From the NCBI GenBank assembly GCA_963664665.2, contig CAXXMH010000004.1:1054001-1118000 (forward strand): 64,000 nucleotides of DNA, given 5' to 3'. Below, in pieces: positions 52,403 to 61,230 of the stretch. The position numbers and the translations under genes are program-made. The notes below the pieces were generated by a model. The model was not told the origin of the DNA, did no database searches, and worked only from the letters and a program-made list of their open reading frames with translations. Every line of letters starts with the position of its first letter. The stretch's first letter is position 1. Source of the stretch: Bin55 sp963664665 (GTDB lineage: Bacteria > Pseudomonadota > Gammaproteobacteria > Pseudomonadales > Azotimanducaceae).

Positions 52403-53175
52403 AGATTGATCTTTCCGACCGCGCCGCGATAGTTTCAGGAGGCGGTCGAGGCATAGGGCGAGCGGTTTCGCTCACGCTCGCGTCCTATGGTGCGTCAGTC
52501 GTCGTTAATTACCGGGTTGACTCGCGCGCGGCTGACGCAACGGTGAATGAAATACGAGATGCCGGTGGTGAAGCGGTTGCCATTCAAGCAGACGTCTCGG
52601 ATTTCGAGGAAGTCAGTGAATTAGTAAAGCAAGCCGAGGGACTGTATTCCGCGATTGGCATCCTAGTGAACAACGCCGGCATGCCGAGTCGAGGATTGTC
52701 GGTGGCTGACACCGACCCGAGAGAGCTCGTACGTGTGATGAATACCCACGCAAACGGTGCCCATTACCTAAGTAAATTAGTGATCCCGAAGATGAGAGCA
52801 TTGGACCGCGGGGATATCGTGATGATTTCAAGCGCTGCCACGAAAGGATTTTCGGCGAAAGGCGCACCTTACAACATGTCAAAAGCAGCAGTCGAAGCCT
52901 TGGCTTCGACACTGTATAAGGAAGAACGCGAAAACGGTATCCGAGTAAATACTGTTGCACCCGGATTAGTTGAAACTGAAATGGGTCGACGATTCGTCCG
53001 TGCGAGCACGGGGATCGTGAACATGCGCGATCTAGATTCGGTCATGCCGTTCGGCCATGTTTGCCAGCCTCAGGATATTGCCGACCTAGTCGCGTTTTTA
53101 GTCTCCGATGCAAACGTTTACATTACTGGTGAACGAATTTATTGCGACGGTGGTGGCGAGATCAGTACGTACTAA
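52399..53175 (+). CDS. Short-chain dehydrogenase/reductase, FabG-like
   Basis: The 258-residue SDR has SGGGRGIGRAVSLTL, NNAGMPSRG after strand 4, the catalytic Ser in VMISSAATKG and YNMSKAAVEAL, and VAPGLVETEM. It starts at GTG in the end of the hydratase gene. Coupling to an enoyl-CoA hydratase suggests the oxidation of a hydroxyacyl-CoA in the same pathway, an inference from context. Confidence 0.83.
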   Translation: MKIDLSDRAAIVSGGGRGIGRAVSLTLASYGASVVVNYRVDSRAADATVNEIRDAGGEAVAIQADVSDFEEVSELVKQAEGLYSAIGILVNNAGMPSRGLSVADTDPRELVRVMNTHANGAHYLSKLVIPKMRALDRGDIVMISSAATKGFSAKGAPYNMSKAAVEALASTLYKEERENGIRVNTVAPGLVETEMGRRFVRASTGIVNMRDLDSVMPFGHVCQPQDIADLVAFLVSDANVYITGERIYCDGGGEISTY

Positions 53176-53235
53176 GGTACACGCTAACATCGTCGTCAAA
53201 GTACTCCTCGAGACCATAGCGGATTGGCGTGTGCG

Positions 53236-56200
53236 ATGTCACAGGACGCACTAAGCGATTTTCACCCGCTATTACGCGATTGGTTTTCCGATTCATTCGA
53301 AAGTCCGACAGAAGTCCAGATAGCGAGCTGGCCGCGCATTCGAAATGGTGAACATCTTTTAATCACTGCGCCGACTGGTAGCGGCAAGACGCTTACCGCT
53401 TTCTTTGCCGCGATCGACGCGTTCTCGAAAGATGAGTTGCCGCTAGGGCAAACGTCCGTGCTCTACGTTTCACCACTGAAAGCGCTCAACAACGATATCC
53501 AGCGGAACCTACAGGGTCCAATTGCGGAGCTTCGGCGCCGATTTGACGATGCTGGCGCAGTCTGGCCAGATATTCGAACGGCCGTGCGAAGTGGCGATAC
53601 CCCTCAAAACGAACGCCAGCGGATGCTTCGCAATCGACCTGAGATTCTTATCACGACGCCGGAAAGCCTCTCTCTTTTATTGACGTCGGTCCGCGCGACG
53701 CAGATGTTGGCGACGGTTCAAACGGTGATTTTGGACGAAATACATGCAGTACTTGACAGTCGTCGCGGCGCACACCTCATGGTTTCGCTCGAGCGTCTCG
53801 TTGAAGTTGCGGGAGAAGTCCAACGTATCGCGTTGTCGGCGACGGTTAACCCGCTTGACAAAGTCGCTCACTATGTGGGAGGCGTCAGTCTTGAGGGTCC
53901 GCCTCGGAAAGTCGGTATCGTCGAGACGTCAATTAAGAAGGAGATTGACCTAAAAGTTCGATTTCCACCTCCGGTTCGCGACTTGGCGGAAGCGGGCGAG
54001 TCCATTTGGCCAGCACTCGTAGAAGAACTGGACACTCATCTTCAAAACAACCAATCGACGTTGATTTTCTCGGACTCGCGACGTCAATGTGAAAGGACGA
54101 CGTACCTGCTGAACGAACAGGCGGATGAAATCGTTGCGTATGCACACCATGGTACGTTGTCACGCGAAATTCGTACGGAAGTCGAAAACCGATTGAAGGA
54201 TGGCGAACTTAAAGGGATCGTCGCGACAAGCTCATTGGAACTGGGCATCGACATTGGTGAACTCGATGAGGTGATTCTCATGAAGTCACCGGACTCGGTT
54301 GCCGCTGCGATGCAGCGCATCGGACGCGCAGGACACAAAGTCGGTGATGTAAGTCGCGCCACGTTTTACCCAATGTTTGCACGGGACTTCCTGGACGTTG
54401 CAGTGATCGCGAAAGCGGTCGCGGAGGCTGACATCGAACCCGTTTCGATTCTCGAAGAACCGTTGGACTTGCTTGCGCAAACGCTGGTTTCGATGGTTGC
54501 GGTTGAGGATTGGCATGTCGACGACGTATATGACGTACTAACGCGAGCGTCGCCGTATCGGAATCTCTCACGGCGTTTGTTTGATCTTGTCGTTGAAATG
54601 CTCACGGGTAAATACGAACGCAGTCGAATTCGTGACCTCCGACCACGTATCGCATTCGACGAAACAACGCAGACCTTGTCGATTCGTAAAGGTGCTTTGA
54701 TGGCACTCTACGCGAATGGCGGGACGATTCCAGATCGTGGTTACTACAAAATGAAGCACTCCGAAACAAACACGGTGATTGGTGAACTTGACGAGGAATT
54801 CGTCTGGGAGTCGTCGGAAGGTGAGCAGTTCGCGTTCGGAACACAGCAATGGGTCGTTACCAACATAACGCACAACGACGTTTTCGTACGACCGGCGAGC
54901 TCGAATGAGGCGCTGCCTCCCTTCTACAAGTCAGAGTTCATCAATCGAAGTTTTTACTTCTCGAGACAAGTCGCAGATTTTCTGGAACAAGCAAACCGCG
55001 CACTCGAACGAAACCAGGAAAACCTGCTTATCTCAGACTTGCTAAATCGCGGATTCGACAAGATGGCCGCGGAAGAACTGGTTCGATATCTATCGGAACA
55101 ACGACGCGTCACGGGGTGTGAATTGCCTCACGCAAAGCATGTCGTCGCCGAAGTGGTAGAGACGGGTCCGGGTGGCTATGCGTCTACCGGTCATGCCCAT
55201 CAACTGATTCTTCATACGGGTTGGGGAGGCAGAGTCAATCGTCCCATTGCTCTGTGCCTCGAAGCCGCTTGGGAAGATCAATTCGCCACCGTTCCTGACA
55301 TCGTAGTCGATAACCAGGTTATCGCAATTCAGATGAAGCAAGATGTGAGTACGGCTGAAATCATCAACATGCTGTCACCGGACTACCTCCTGCCAAAGAT
55401 TCGTCGGTCGCTCGAGAAGTCTGGATTTTTCGGTGCGCGTTTCCGCGAATGTGCCGGTCGCGCTTTGCTGCTTTCGAAGCAACGATTCGATCGTCGCATG
55501 CCCTTATGGCTAACGCGCATGCAGGCTAAGGACTTGCTAGATTCGGTAACAGCATACGAAGACTTTCCGATCCTGCTTGAGACTTGGCGATCCTGCTTTC
55601 GTGATGAATTCGACATCGACGCGACGCGCGAAGTCTTGGGAGATCTAGAGACTGGCAAGATCGCGATCAGTGAGTGCAAAACGGAAGTACCGAGTCCATT
55701 CGCGGCAACGCTTGCATTCGATCAACTGAATCGCTACGTGTACGCCGACGATCAGCCGACTGGAGGTGGTAGGACCTCGTCGCTGAGCGACGAATTGATC
55801 GCGCACGCATTACGCGACGCTGCCCTTCGTCCGGCGATTTCGCAATCGGTCATCGTAGGGTTCGAGTTGAAACTACAGCGACGCGAAGTCGGCTACGTTC
55901 CGACCACTGAAATGGAACTGGTTGAGTGGGTAAAAGAGCGCGTTTGGATTCGTGAAGACGAGTGGTTTGATGACGTTCCGTTACCTGAAGATTTGGAACG
56001 AGTCGTTGAAGGTGATTTGGTTTGGTACGCTCATTCAAGTAGCGTAGGGTTAGCGGAGGAGGACGTAATTACCGCAGTCGCGAATGCAATGCAGTTTTAT
56101 GGGCCGCACACGCGCGAAGAATGGCAGCGCCTATTACCCTTGTCTACAGACGAACTCTTGCATGCTTTGGACGATCTGATCTCGACCGAGTCGTTAGTTG

Positions 56201-57495
56201 CAGACGTCGTAGTCGATGACTGTGCAGAACTGTGCGTCTGTGACGCACGAAATCTCTCCTCGCTGTTAAGGTTTCAACGCTTACACAATCGACCAACCAT
56301 TGAGGCACAGTCAGCTCATCTTTTACCGAATTTCCTTGCGACGTGGCATCAATTCGGTCGTGAACGGACGGAGAGCACGATACTCGATGTCTTAGAGCGA
56401 TTGCAGGGATTTGTCGCTCCGGTTCGTGCGTGGCTTGACGCGCTCTGGCGACCGCGTACTGGGTCTATCGATCTAGGTCAGCTCTCGTCGATTTGTGAAC
56501 GCTTTGGCGTGAGCTGGCGAGGTCGCGGAAAGCAACGGATCGCATTAGGAATCGAAAGTACATTTGATGGGGGTGCGGGTTCGACGGACGTTGACGCATC
56601 AATCGTTGAGTCTTTTCGCGATCCCTTTGGCAGCTACACCTTCTTACAGTTGCAGCAAGCCTCTCAACTCGGACACGAGGAGTTTAACGAGAAATTCTGG
56701 GCGACGGTTTGGGACGGCGAGATCACGAGTGATGGGCTCACTGCGCTTGCACATGCTGATGAAACGGGCTACAGCGTGCAAGGTGCGATGATTGCACAAA
56801 TCCGACGAACGCGCGTCAGATTGCGCAGCCGATTGCGCTCGGAACGTCCGCTTGGAATGTGGCGGCGCGTATTTCCGGCGACGCAGGGCGAAGAAGAGAT
56901 CGAGCGCCTCGAACAGGCGAAAGAACATGCTCGGGTTTTAACCGCTCGCTACGGTGTTCTTTGTCGCGAACTCTGTAATCGCGAAGGTGGACAGTATCGA
57001 TGGTCTCAACTGTTTCGCGCGATACGCATGATGGAATTGTCTGGGGAATTGGTATCCGGCTTGTTTTTTACGGAGTTGAGCGGACCACAGTTCATGCCGC
57101 TGAATGCGCTCGAGACGTTCTCGAGCCACGCTGACGCGCCGTGTACATTCTGGATCAATTCGTACGATCCGGTTTCACCTTGCGGTCTTGGGTTAAAGTG
57201 GAACGAACTGCCGACTCGACAGCTTGGCAACATGCTCGCATTTAGTGATGGTCAATTGGTCTTGACGAGCCGAAGCTACGGTAAGCAATTGGACTTCCTA
57301 GTCTCGTCTGACGACACTCGCCTCGACGAGGTTTGTCGAACCATGCACCAAGCGGTCACTAAGCGAACGCGTATGACGATTAGCATGATCAACGACTGCA
57401 GTGCGCTTGACAGCGAGTTTTTGCAGGTACTTGGTCGGCACATGCGAATTCAGAGGGGTGTGCAGGACGTGTATGTGGAAGCGCTTATCCGCTGA
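53236..57495 (+). CDS. lhr: Lhr-type large DEAD/DEAH helicase
   Basis: The 1419-residue superfamily 2 helicase has Walker A TAPTGSGKT (near 46), VSPLKALNND, motif II DEIH (around 172), motif III SAT, and motif VI QRIGRAGH. It continues with the winged-helix and Lhr-core region and the long C-terminal domain (about 900-1419). Lhr unwinds DNA:RNA hybrids and takes part in DNA repair; the size is close to the E. coli long form. The ATG at 53236 is preferred over a TTG at 53224 in the same frame. It is transcribed alone. Confidence 0.92.
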   Translation: MSQDALSDFHPLLRDWFSDSFESPTEVQIASWPRIRNGEHLLITAPTGSGKTLTAFFAAIDAFSKDELPLGQTSVLYVSPLKALNNDIQRNLQGPIAELRRRFDDAGAVWPDIRTAVRSGDTPQNERQRMLRNRPEILITTPESLSLLLTSVRATQMLATVQTVILDEIHAVLDSRRGAHLMVSLERLVEVAGEVQRIALSATVNPLDKVAHYVGGVSLEGPPRKVGIVETSIKKEIDLKVRFPPPVRDLAEAGESIWPALVEELDTHLQNNQSTLIFSDSRRQCERTTYLLNEQADEIVAYAHHGTLSREIRTEVENRLKDGELKGIVATSSLELGIDIGELDEVILMKSPDSVAAAMQRIGRAGHKVGDVSRATFYPMFARDFLDVAVIAKAVAEADIEPVSILEEPLDLLAQTLVSMVAVEDWHVDDVYDVLTRASPYRNLSRRLFDLVVEMLTGKYERSRIRDLRPRIAFDETTQTLSIRKGALMALYANGGTIPDRGYYKMKHSETNTVIGELDEEFVWESSEGEQFAFGTQQWVVTNITHNDVFVRPASSNEALPPFYKSEFINRSFYFSRQVADFLEQANRALERNQENLLISDLLNRGFDKMAAEELVRYLSEQRRVTGCELPHAKHVVAEVVETGPGGYASTGHAHQLILHTGWGGRVNRPIALCLEAAWEDQFATVPDIVVDNQVIAIQMKQDVSTAEIINMLSPDYLLPKIRRSLEKSGFFGARFRECAGRALLLSKQRFDRRMPLWLTRMQAKDLLDSVTAYEDFPILLETWRSCFRDEFDIDATREVLGDLETGKIAISECKTEVPSPFAATLAFDQLNRYVYADDQPTGGGRTSSLSDELIAHALRDAALRPAISQSVIVGFELKLQRREVGYVPTTEMELVEWVKERVWIREDEWFDDVPLPEDLERVVEGDLVWYAHSSSVGLAEEDVITAVANAMQFYGPHTREEWQRLLPLSTDELLHALDDLISTESLVADVVVDDCAELCVCDARNLSSLLRFQRLHNRPTIEAQSAHLLPNFLATWHQFGRERTESTILDVLERLQGFVAPVRAWLDALWRPRTGSIDLGQLSSICERFGVSWRGRGKQRIALGIESTFDGGAGSTDVDASIVESFRDPFGSYTFLQLQQASQLGHEEFNEKFWATVWDGEITSDGLTALAHADETGYSVQGAMIAQIRRTRVRLRSRLRSERPLGMWRRVFPATQGEEEIERLEQAKEHARVLTARYGVLCRELCNREGGQYRWSQLFRAIRMMELSGELVSGLFFTELSGPQFMPLNALETFSSHADAPCTFWINSYDPVSPCGLGLKWNELPTRQLGNMLAFSDGQLVLTSRSYGKQLDFLVSSDDTRLDEVCRTMHQAVTKRTRMTISMINDCSALDSEFLQVLGRHMRIQRGVQDVYVEALIR

Positions 57496-57519
57496 AACCG
57501 TGTCCGCTGCCACCTTGAC

Positions 57520-57768
57520 TCAGAGCGCGATGATCCACACCGACAATACGCCGACGCTTATTCCCGAAATCGTTGCGAGCAGGCGCACAATAGCTTGTGC
57601 CGTCGCGTACGACCACCGGGGTTCGTCATCGTCATCATTCGCTTGAAATAGGCGTCCAAGCGCATAAAGGCCTACAGCATTCGCCAACGTCCAGGCGACT
57701 GCGCCGATGATGACCCCGATGACCACATCACGCGTGCCAACTTGGTTGGCGAGTTCAGCAAGATCCAT
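57520..57768 (-). CDS. Small two-TM membrane protein
   Basis: The 82-residue product has two hydrophobic stretches (about 15-38 and 62-82) separated by an acidic DDDDE loop. I do not recognise the family. It ends 24 bp from the lhr stop on the opposite strand, and lies 43 bp downstream of the 453-residue gene on its own strand, with which it may form a pair. Confidence 0.55.
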   Translation of the reverse strand: MDLAELANQVGTRDVVIGVIIGAVAWTLANAVGLYALGRLFQANDDDDEPRWSYATAQAIVRLLATISGISVGVLSVWIIAL

Positions 57769-57811
57769 CCGATTCCGCTATTGACGAACGCTGAACTTCT
57801 GTAGAACCAAG

Positions 57812-59173
57812 TCAGCGCTCGAGCAAGTATGGTCGATTCCAGGCCACCATCCAGCTCGTAGTGTCGGGATACTCTGGTAAATCGTCAGAAAACGCTGTGT
57901 CGAGTGCTTCCAGTGAGTGTCGTAATTTCTTCATGATTGAAGCACCGAATCTCTGCTTCCATCGCGACTCGACTGCCGAGACGTGAAACGCATACGCGTC
58001 CCTTGAACGTCGCGTCTTCTGCGTTGGGAAGACTCTTCGTGTCTTGTCACTAGGGCTTCCAGGTTCGATCGCGATATTCAAGTGGCGCTCATGTAACGAT
58101 TTTCCGTCTCCTGAAATCGCCTGAAGGTCTCTTGCGCAGCCCAAGTCCATGCCTTCATCAGGCAAGTGTTGAAAAAACATCGTCGTCAGTCCGAGTCGAC
58201 CGAGATCGTCCGCTTCATAGTCAAGTGCGAATTGCGTGAGTGATTGACTGAGAAAAGCTGGGAGTGTCGGTGACGATCTGTGTTTGTTCCCTTGGCGCAC
58301 GACTACTGGCCACTCGACGCCGCGGCCGGGAATACGCGGCGGACCTTCCTCGGCAACAAGGTATGAACCACCGGTTAATGCTTCATCGGCAGGACCGTAA
58401 CCACTTATGTAATGTGGGAATTCAAGCTCAAACCGGCTGACGAGGGTTTCGAGGCAAGTTTTTAATTCTTGATAGTCACGTTCGTAGCGTTTTGACCATT
58501 GAGATTCCACACGTTTCAACCTACGTATGCCATGTTGGCGCTTGGATTTGCCGTCATCGGTGAGATAGATGAGAGATCCAGAACCTTTGACGCCTTTTTC
58601 GGTTTTGAGCCAACCGAGTTTCGTGCAGTGACGTAATACAACACGTGCGGTCCTTGTAGTGAGAACTGCTCGTTTCTCGAACTCTTTTGGGGTAATACCG
58701 CGTGGTGGAACGACCCTGAGAACGTTGGATAGAACTTCAAGGCTGGGCATCCCATGGCGGGATATGTCGCTTTCATACTCATGCGTGAATGCGATCAGGG
58801 CATGCGTCAAAAGCACTGAGAGCGGCGTTTGGTTGTGATCTACTAGTGTCGGAGGCGGTGCCATGTGTTGCGTAGACGCATAGGCGAGGAACCTGCCGAA
58901 ATCCTTCGCTTGTTCCGCGCTACAACGATAACAGGCAGTTGCAGGGCGACCGTCTGATGGTTTGCATGGTTTCGCACCGACTCGATTGGCAATGAAGTCG
59001 ACAATCAACGCATCAATGTGGTCGTGCGTTGAACGATTGAACTTGAATGCGAGCTCAAGGCGATTGCCGTGGTCGATCAAGCGGCTACGACGACGTTTCT
59101 CAGCCGAGCTGGGGTAGTAAGCGAGAGATTCTTCGAGTCGTTCCCTCCACTCGCGCGAACTATCTTCCGCCAC
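57812..59173 (-). CDS. Unrecognised 453-residue protein with internal duplication, winged-helix-like
   Basis: The two halves appear related. LLTHALIAFTHEYESDISRHGM (about 131-152) resembles LSQSLTQFALDYEADDLGRLGL (about 308-329), and in both the stretch that follows carries RVESQW or AVESRWKQR, helical, before a Pro-containing end (FPHYISGY and LPEYPDTTS). The first half between these has features of a MarR-like winged helix: TTRTARVVLRHCTKLGWLKTEK then a beta-hairpin with SGSLIYLTDDGK. The protein is basic and Arg-rich. It may be a DNA-binding regulator with two wHTH units, but no function can be assigned. The 82-residue gene lies 43 bp after it. Confidence 0.6.
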   Translation of the reverse strand: MAEDSSREWRERLEESLAYYPSSAEKRRRSRLIDHGNRLELAFKFNRSTHDHIDALIVDFIANRVGAKPCKPSDGRPATACYRCSAEQAKDFGRFLAYASTQHMAPPPTLVDHNQTPLSVLLTHALIAFTHEYESDISRHGMPSLEVLSNVLRVVPPRGITPKEFEKRAVLTTRTARVVLRHCTKLGWLKTEKGVKGSGSLIYLTDDGKSKRQHGIRRLKRVESQWSKRYERDYQELKTCLETLVSRFELEFPHYISGYGPADEALTGGSYLVAEEGPPRIPGRGVEWPVVVRQGNKHRSSPTLPAFLSQSLTQFALDYEADDLGRLGLTTMFFQHLPDEGMDLGCARDLQAISGDGKSLHERHLNIAIEPGSPSDKTRRVFPTQKTRRSRDAYAFHVSAVESRWKQRFGASIMKKLRHSLEALDTAFSDDLPEYPDTTSWMVAWNRPYLLER

Positions 59174-59255
59174 AGGTGAACTACGTGTGAATTCGAGTGC
59201 TTTGTCTACAGTTCATCCGCACTCTCGAGACTGGTGCGGAGTTGCTGCTTTCCGA

Positions 59256-60440
59256 CTAATCCGGCAAACCTAGGACTCGTTTCGCGATGATGTTTCGTTG
59301 AATCTCGTTACTTCCACTATAGATGGAGGCCGCACGATTTGCCAGCCACGTACGCGTATCGCCTATCTGCCGTGGCGTAAATCCTTCGCCAGACCAACCT
59401 AATCCGTTGGTACCACGCATTTCAACAAATAACGATGAGTTTTCTTGCTGAAGTTCGGTCCCATACATCTTGAAAATCGAAGTAGCAGGTCCTGGCGTAC
59501 TTCCGTCGGACGACTCTTCTACCGTGCGTCGTTGCGTGAGTTGGTACGACGCAGCGTTGATGTTGTGTTGAATGATCCGATTTCGCAGTGAGTCGTTGGC
59601 GATTTGACCGTTTACCTCGCCTGCGAATTCCTTAGCTTCCTGCACCAATGAAGGGCCTTGATCGCGCGTCGCGCCGCCACCGACAAGCGAAGCCATACTG
59701 CCACGTTCGTGCTGTAAGAGGCGCTTACCAACGGTCCAACCCTTGTTAAGTTCACCTACGAGGTCATCCTTTTGAGCGATCGCGTTGTCAAAGAATGTCT
59801 CGCAGAATGGTGACTCGCCCGAAATCAAGCGAATCGGCTTGACGGTAATTCCTTCCTGCGCCATGTCCATCAAAACAAAGCTGATGCCTTCGTGTTTCGG
59901 CACATCTGGATCGGTACGAACTAACGCGAATATCCAGTCGGCGTATTGCGCACCGGAAGTCCAAATCTTGGATCCGTTAACAAGATAGTGGTCGCCTTTA
60001 TCTTCTGCTCTGGTACTCAGCGAGGCGAGATCAGATCCCGCGCCGGGTTCACTATAGCCTTGACACCAAGCAACTTCTGCGCGAACGATCCGCGGAATGT
60101 GACGTTTCTTCTGCTCTTCTGTTCCGTATTCCAGAAGCGTTGGCCCAATAAGCGACGTTCCCATACCCGCTAGTGGCGTACGCGCGCCAAGTCGCCGCAT
60201 TTCTTGAATGAGGATCATGTACTCCTCGTTATTCAAGCCGCCTCCACCATATTCCGTCGGCCATGTTGGCGCAGTCCAACCCTTTTCTATCATGCGCTCC
60301 AGCCACAGTTTGGTATCTGCGTGGGTAAGAGGGATCTTTGAGCTACCGGAGGTGATTGGTCCGGGACCTCGCGCACCCTGCGGACAGTTTTCTTCTAACC
60401 ATGCTTGAGTTTCGAGACGGAACTCTTCGGCAGTGGACAT
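59256..60440 (-). CDS. Acyl-CoA dehydrogenase
   Basis: The 394-residue flavoenzyme has the middle-domain CQGYSEPGAGSDLASLSTRA, WTSGAQYADW, and the C-terminal YSGSNEIQRNIIAKRVLGLP typical of the family, with normal length. It would desaturate an acyl-CoA, passing electrons to ETF. It is transcribed leftward from a short gap next to the SRAP gene, 91 bp between starts. Confidence 0.88.
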   Translation of the reverse strand: MSTAEEFRLETQAWLEENCPQGARGPGPITSGSSKIPLTHADTKLWLERMIEKGWTAPTWPTEYGGGGLNNEEYMILIQEMRRLGARTPLAGMGTSLIGPTLLEYGTEEQKKRHIPRIVRAEVAWCQGYSEPGAGSDLASLSTRAEDKGDHYLVNGSKIWTSGAQYADWIFALVRTDPDVPKHEGISFVLMDMAQEGITVKPIRLISGESPFCETFFDNAIAQKDDLVGELNKGWTVGKRLLQHERGSMASLVGGGATRDQGPSLVQEAKEFAGEVNGQIANDSLRNRIIQHNINAASYQLTQRRTVEESSDGSTPGPATSIFKMYGTELQQENSSLFVEMRGTNGLGWSGEGFTPRQIGDTRTWLANRAASIYSGSNEIQRNIIAKRVLGLPD

Positions 60441-60531
60441 GATTCGTGTCTGGGGAGATTGAAACGGCAGAGTATGTTACATCCGTCGATAGGCAATAAA
60501 CTATGGGGGCTTAAGGTATAGGTGAAATCTA

Positions 60532-61230
60532 ATGTGTGGACGCTTCAACGTTACATCAGATCCGATGACCGAGTTGTTTATGGACTTCGTAGGTCAACCG
60601 TTTGAGGGGTCCACCAACTACAACACCGCACCGCGGCAGCAAGCGTGGATCATTCGAAAGGACGATGCGGACGAACGCCAACCCGCCGAGGCTCAGTGGT
60701 GGTTAATCCCGAACTGGGTGAAAGAAGAGTCCTACAAGTACAGCATGTTTAACGCGCGTAGTGAGAAAGCGGCAAAATCACCCGCATTTCGAGGACCATT
60801 TCGTTCACAACGGTGCGTGGTACCTATTACCGGTTTTTACGAATGGGTGAATCGCAATGGTCAGAAGCAACCATACTTTGTGCATGCACCAGAAAACAAT
60901 GGGTTGCTGCTCGCTGGATTGTGGGACAGGTGGTACAACCCGAACACGAATGAGCCATTAGATAGCTTCACGATTCTTACGACGGATGTCGTGCCGGATT
61001 TGAAATTTCTACACCACCGACAGCCTGTCATGTTGAGCAAGAACGATGCGCAAACTTGGCTTGAAAAAAGCACTTCGGGAGAAGATCTGCAGGACTTGTG
61101 TCGTTCGAGCTTGCCTTATGACATGTACGCATCGCGAGTTTCGCCATACGTCAACAACGTACGGAATCACGGTGAAGAGTGCGTTGAGATCATCGGCGAT
61201 ACCGTCGAGCTCAGAGCGAGTACAAGCTAA
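60532..61230 (+). CDS. SRAP-domain (YedK/HMCES-type) abasic-site protein
   Basis: The 232-residue protein has the SRAP catalytic set: Cys2 (MCGRFN, exposed after removal of Met), the Asn in NARSEKA, the Glu in GFYEW and the His in FLHHRQPVML. Members form a covalent link to abasic sites in single-stranded DNA and protect them. Its stop overlaps the convergent fusion gene by 4 bp. Confidence 0.9.
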   Translation: MCGRFNVTSDPMTELFMDFVGQPFEGSTNYNTAPRQQAWIIRKDDADERQPAEAQWWLIPNWVKEESYKYSMFNARSEKAAKSPAFRGPFRSQRCVVPITGFYEWVNRNGQKQPYFVHAPENNGLLLAGLWDRWYNPNTNEPLDSFTILTTDVVPDLKFLHHRQPVMLSKNDAQTWLEKSTSGEDLQDLCRSSLPYDMYASRVSPYVNNVRNHGEECVEIIGDTVELRASTS

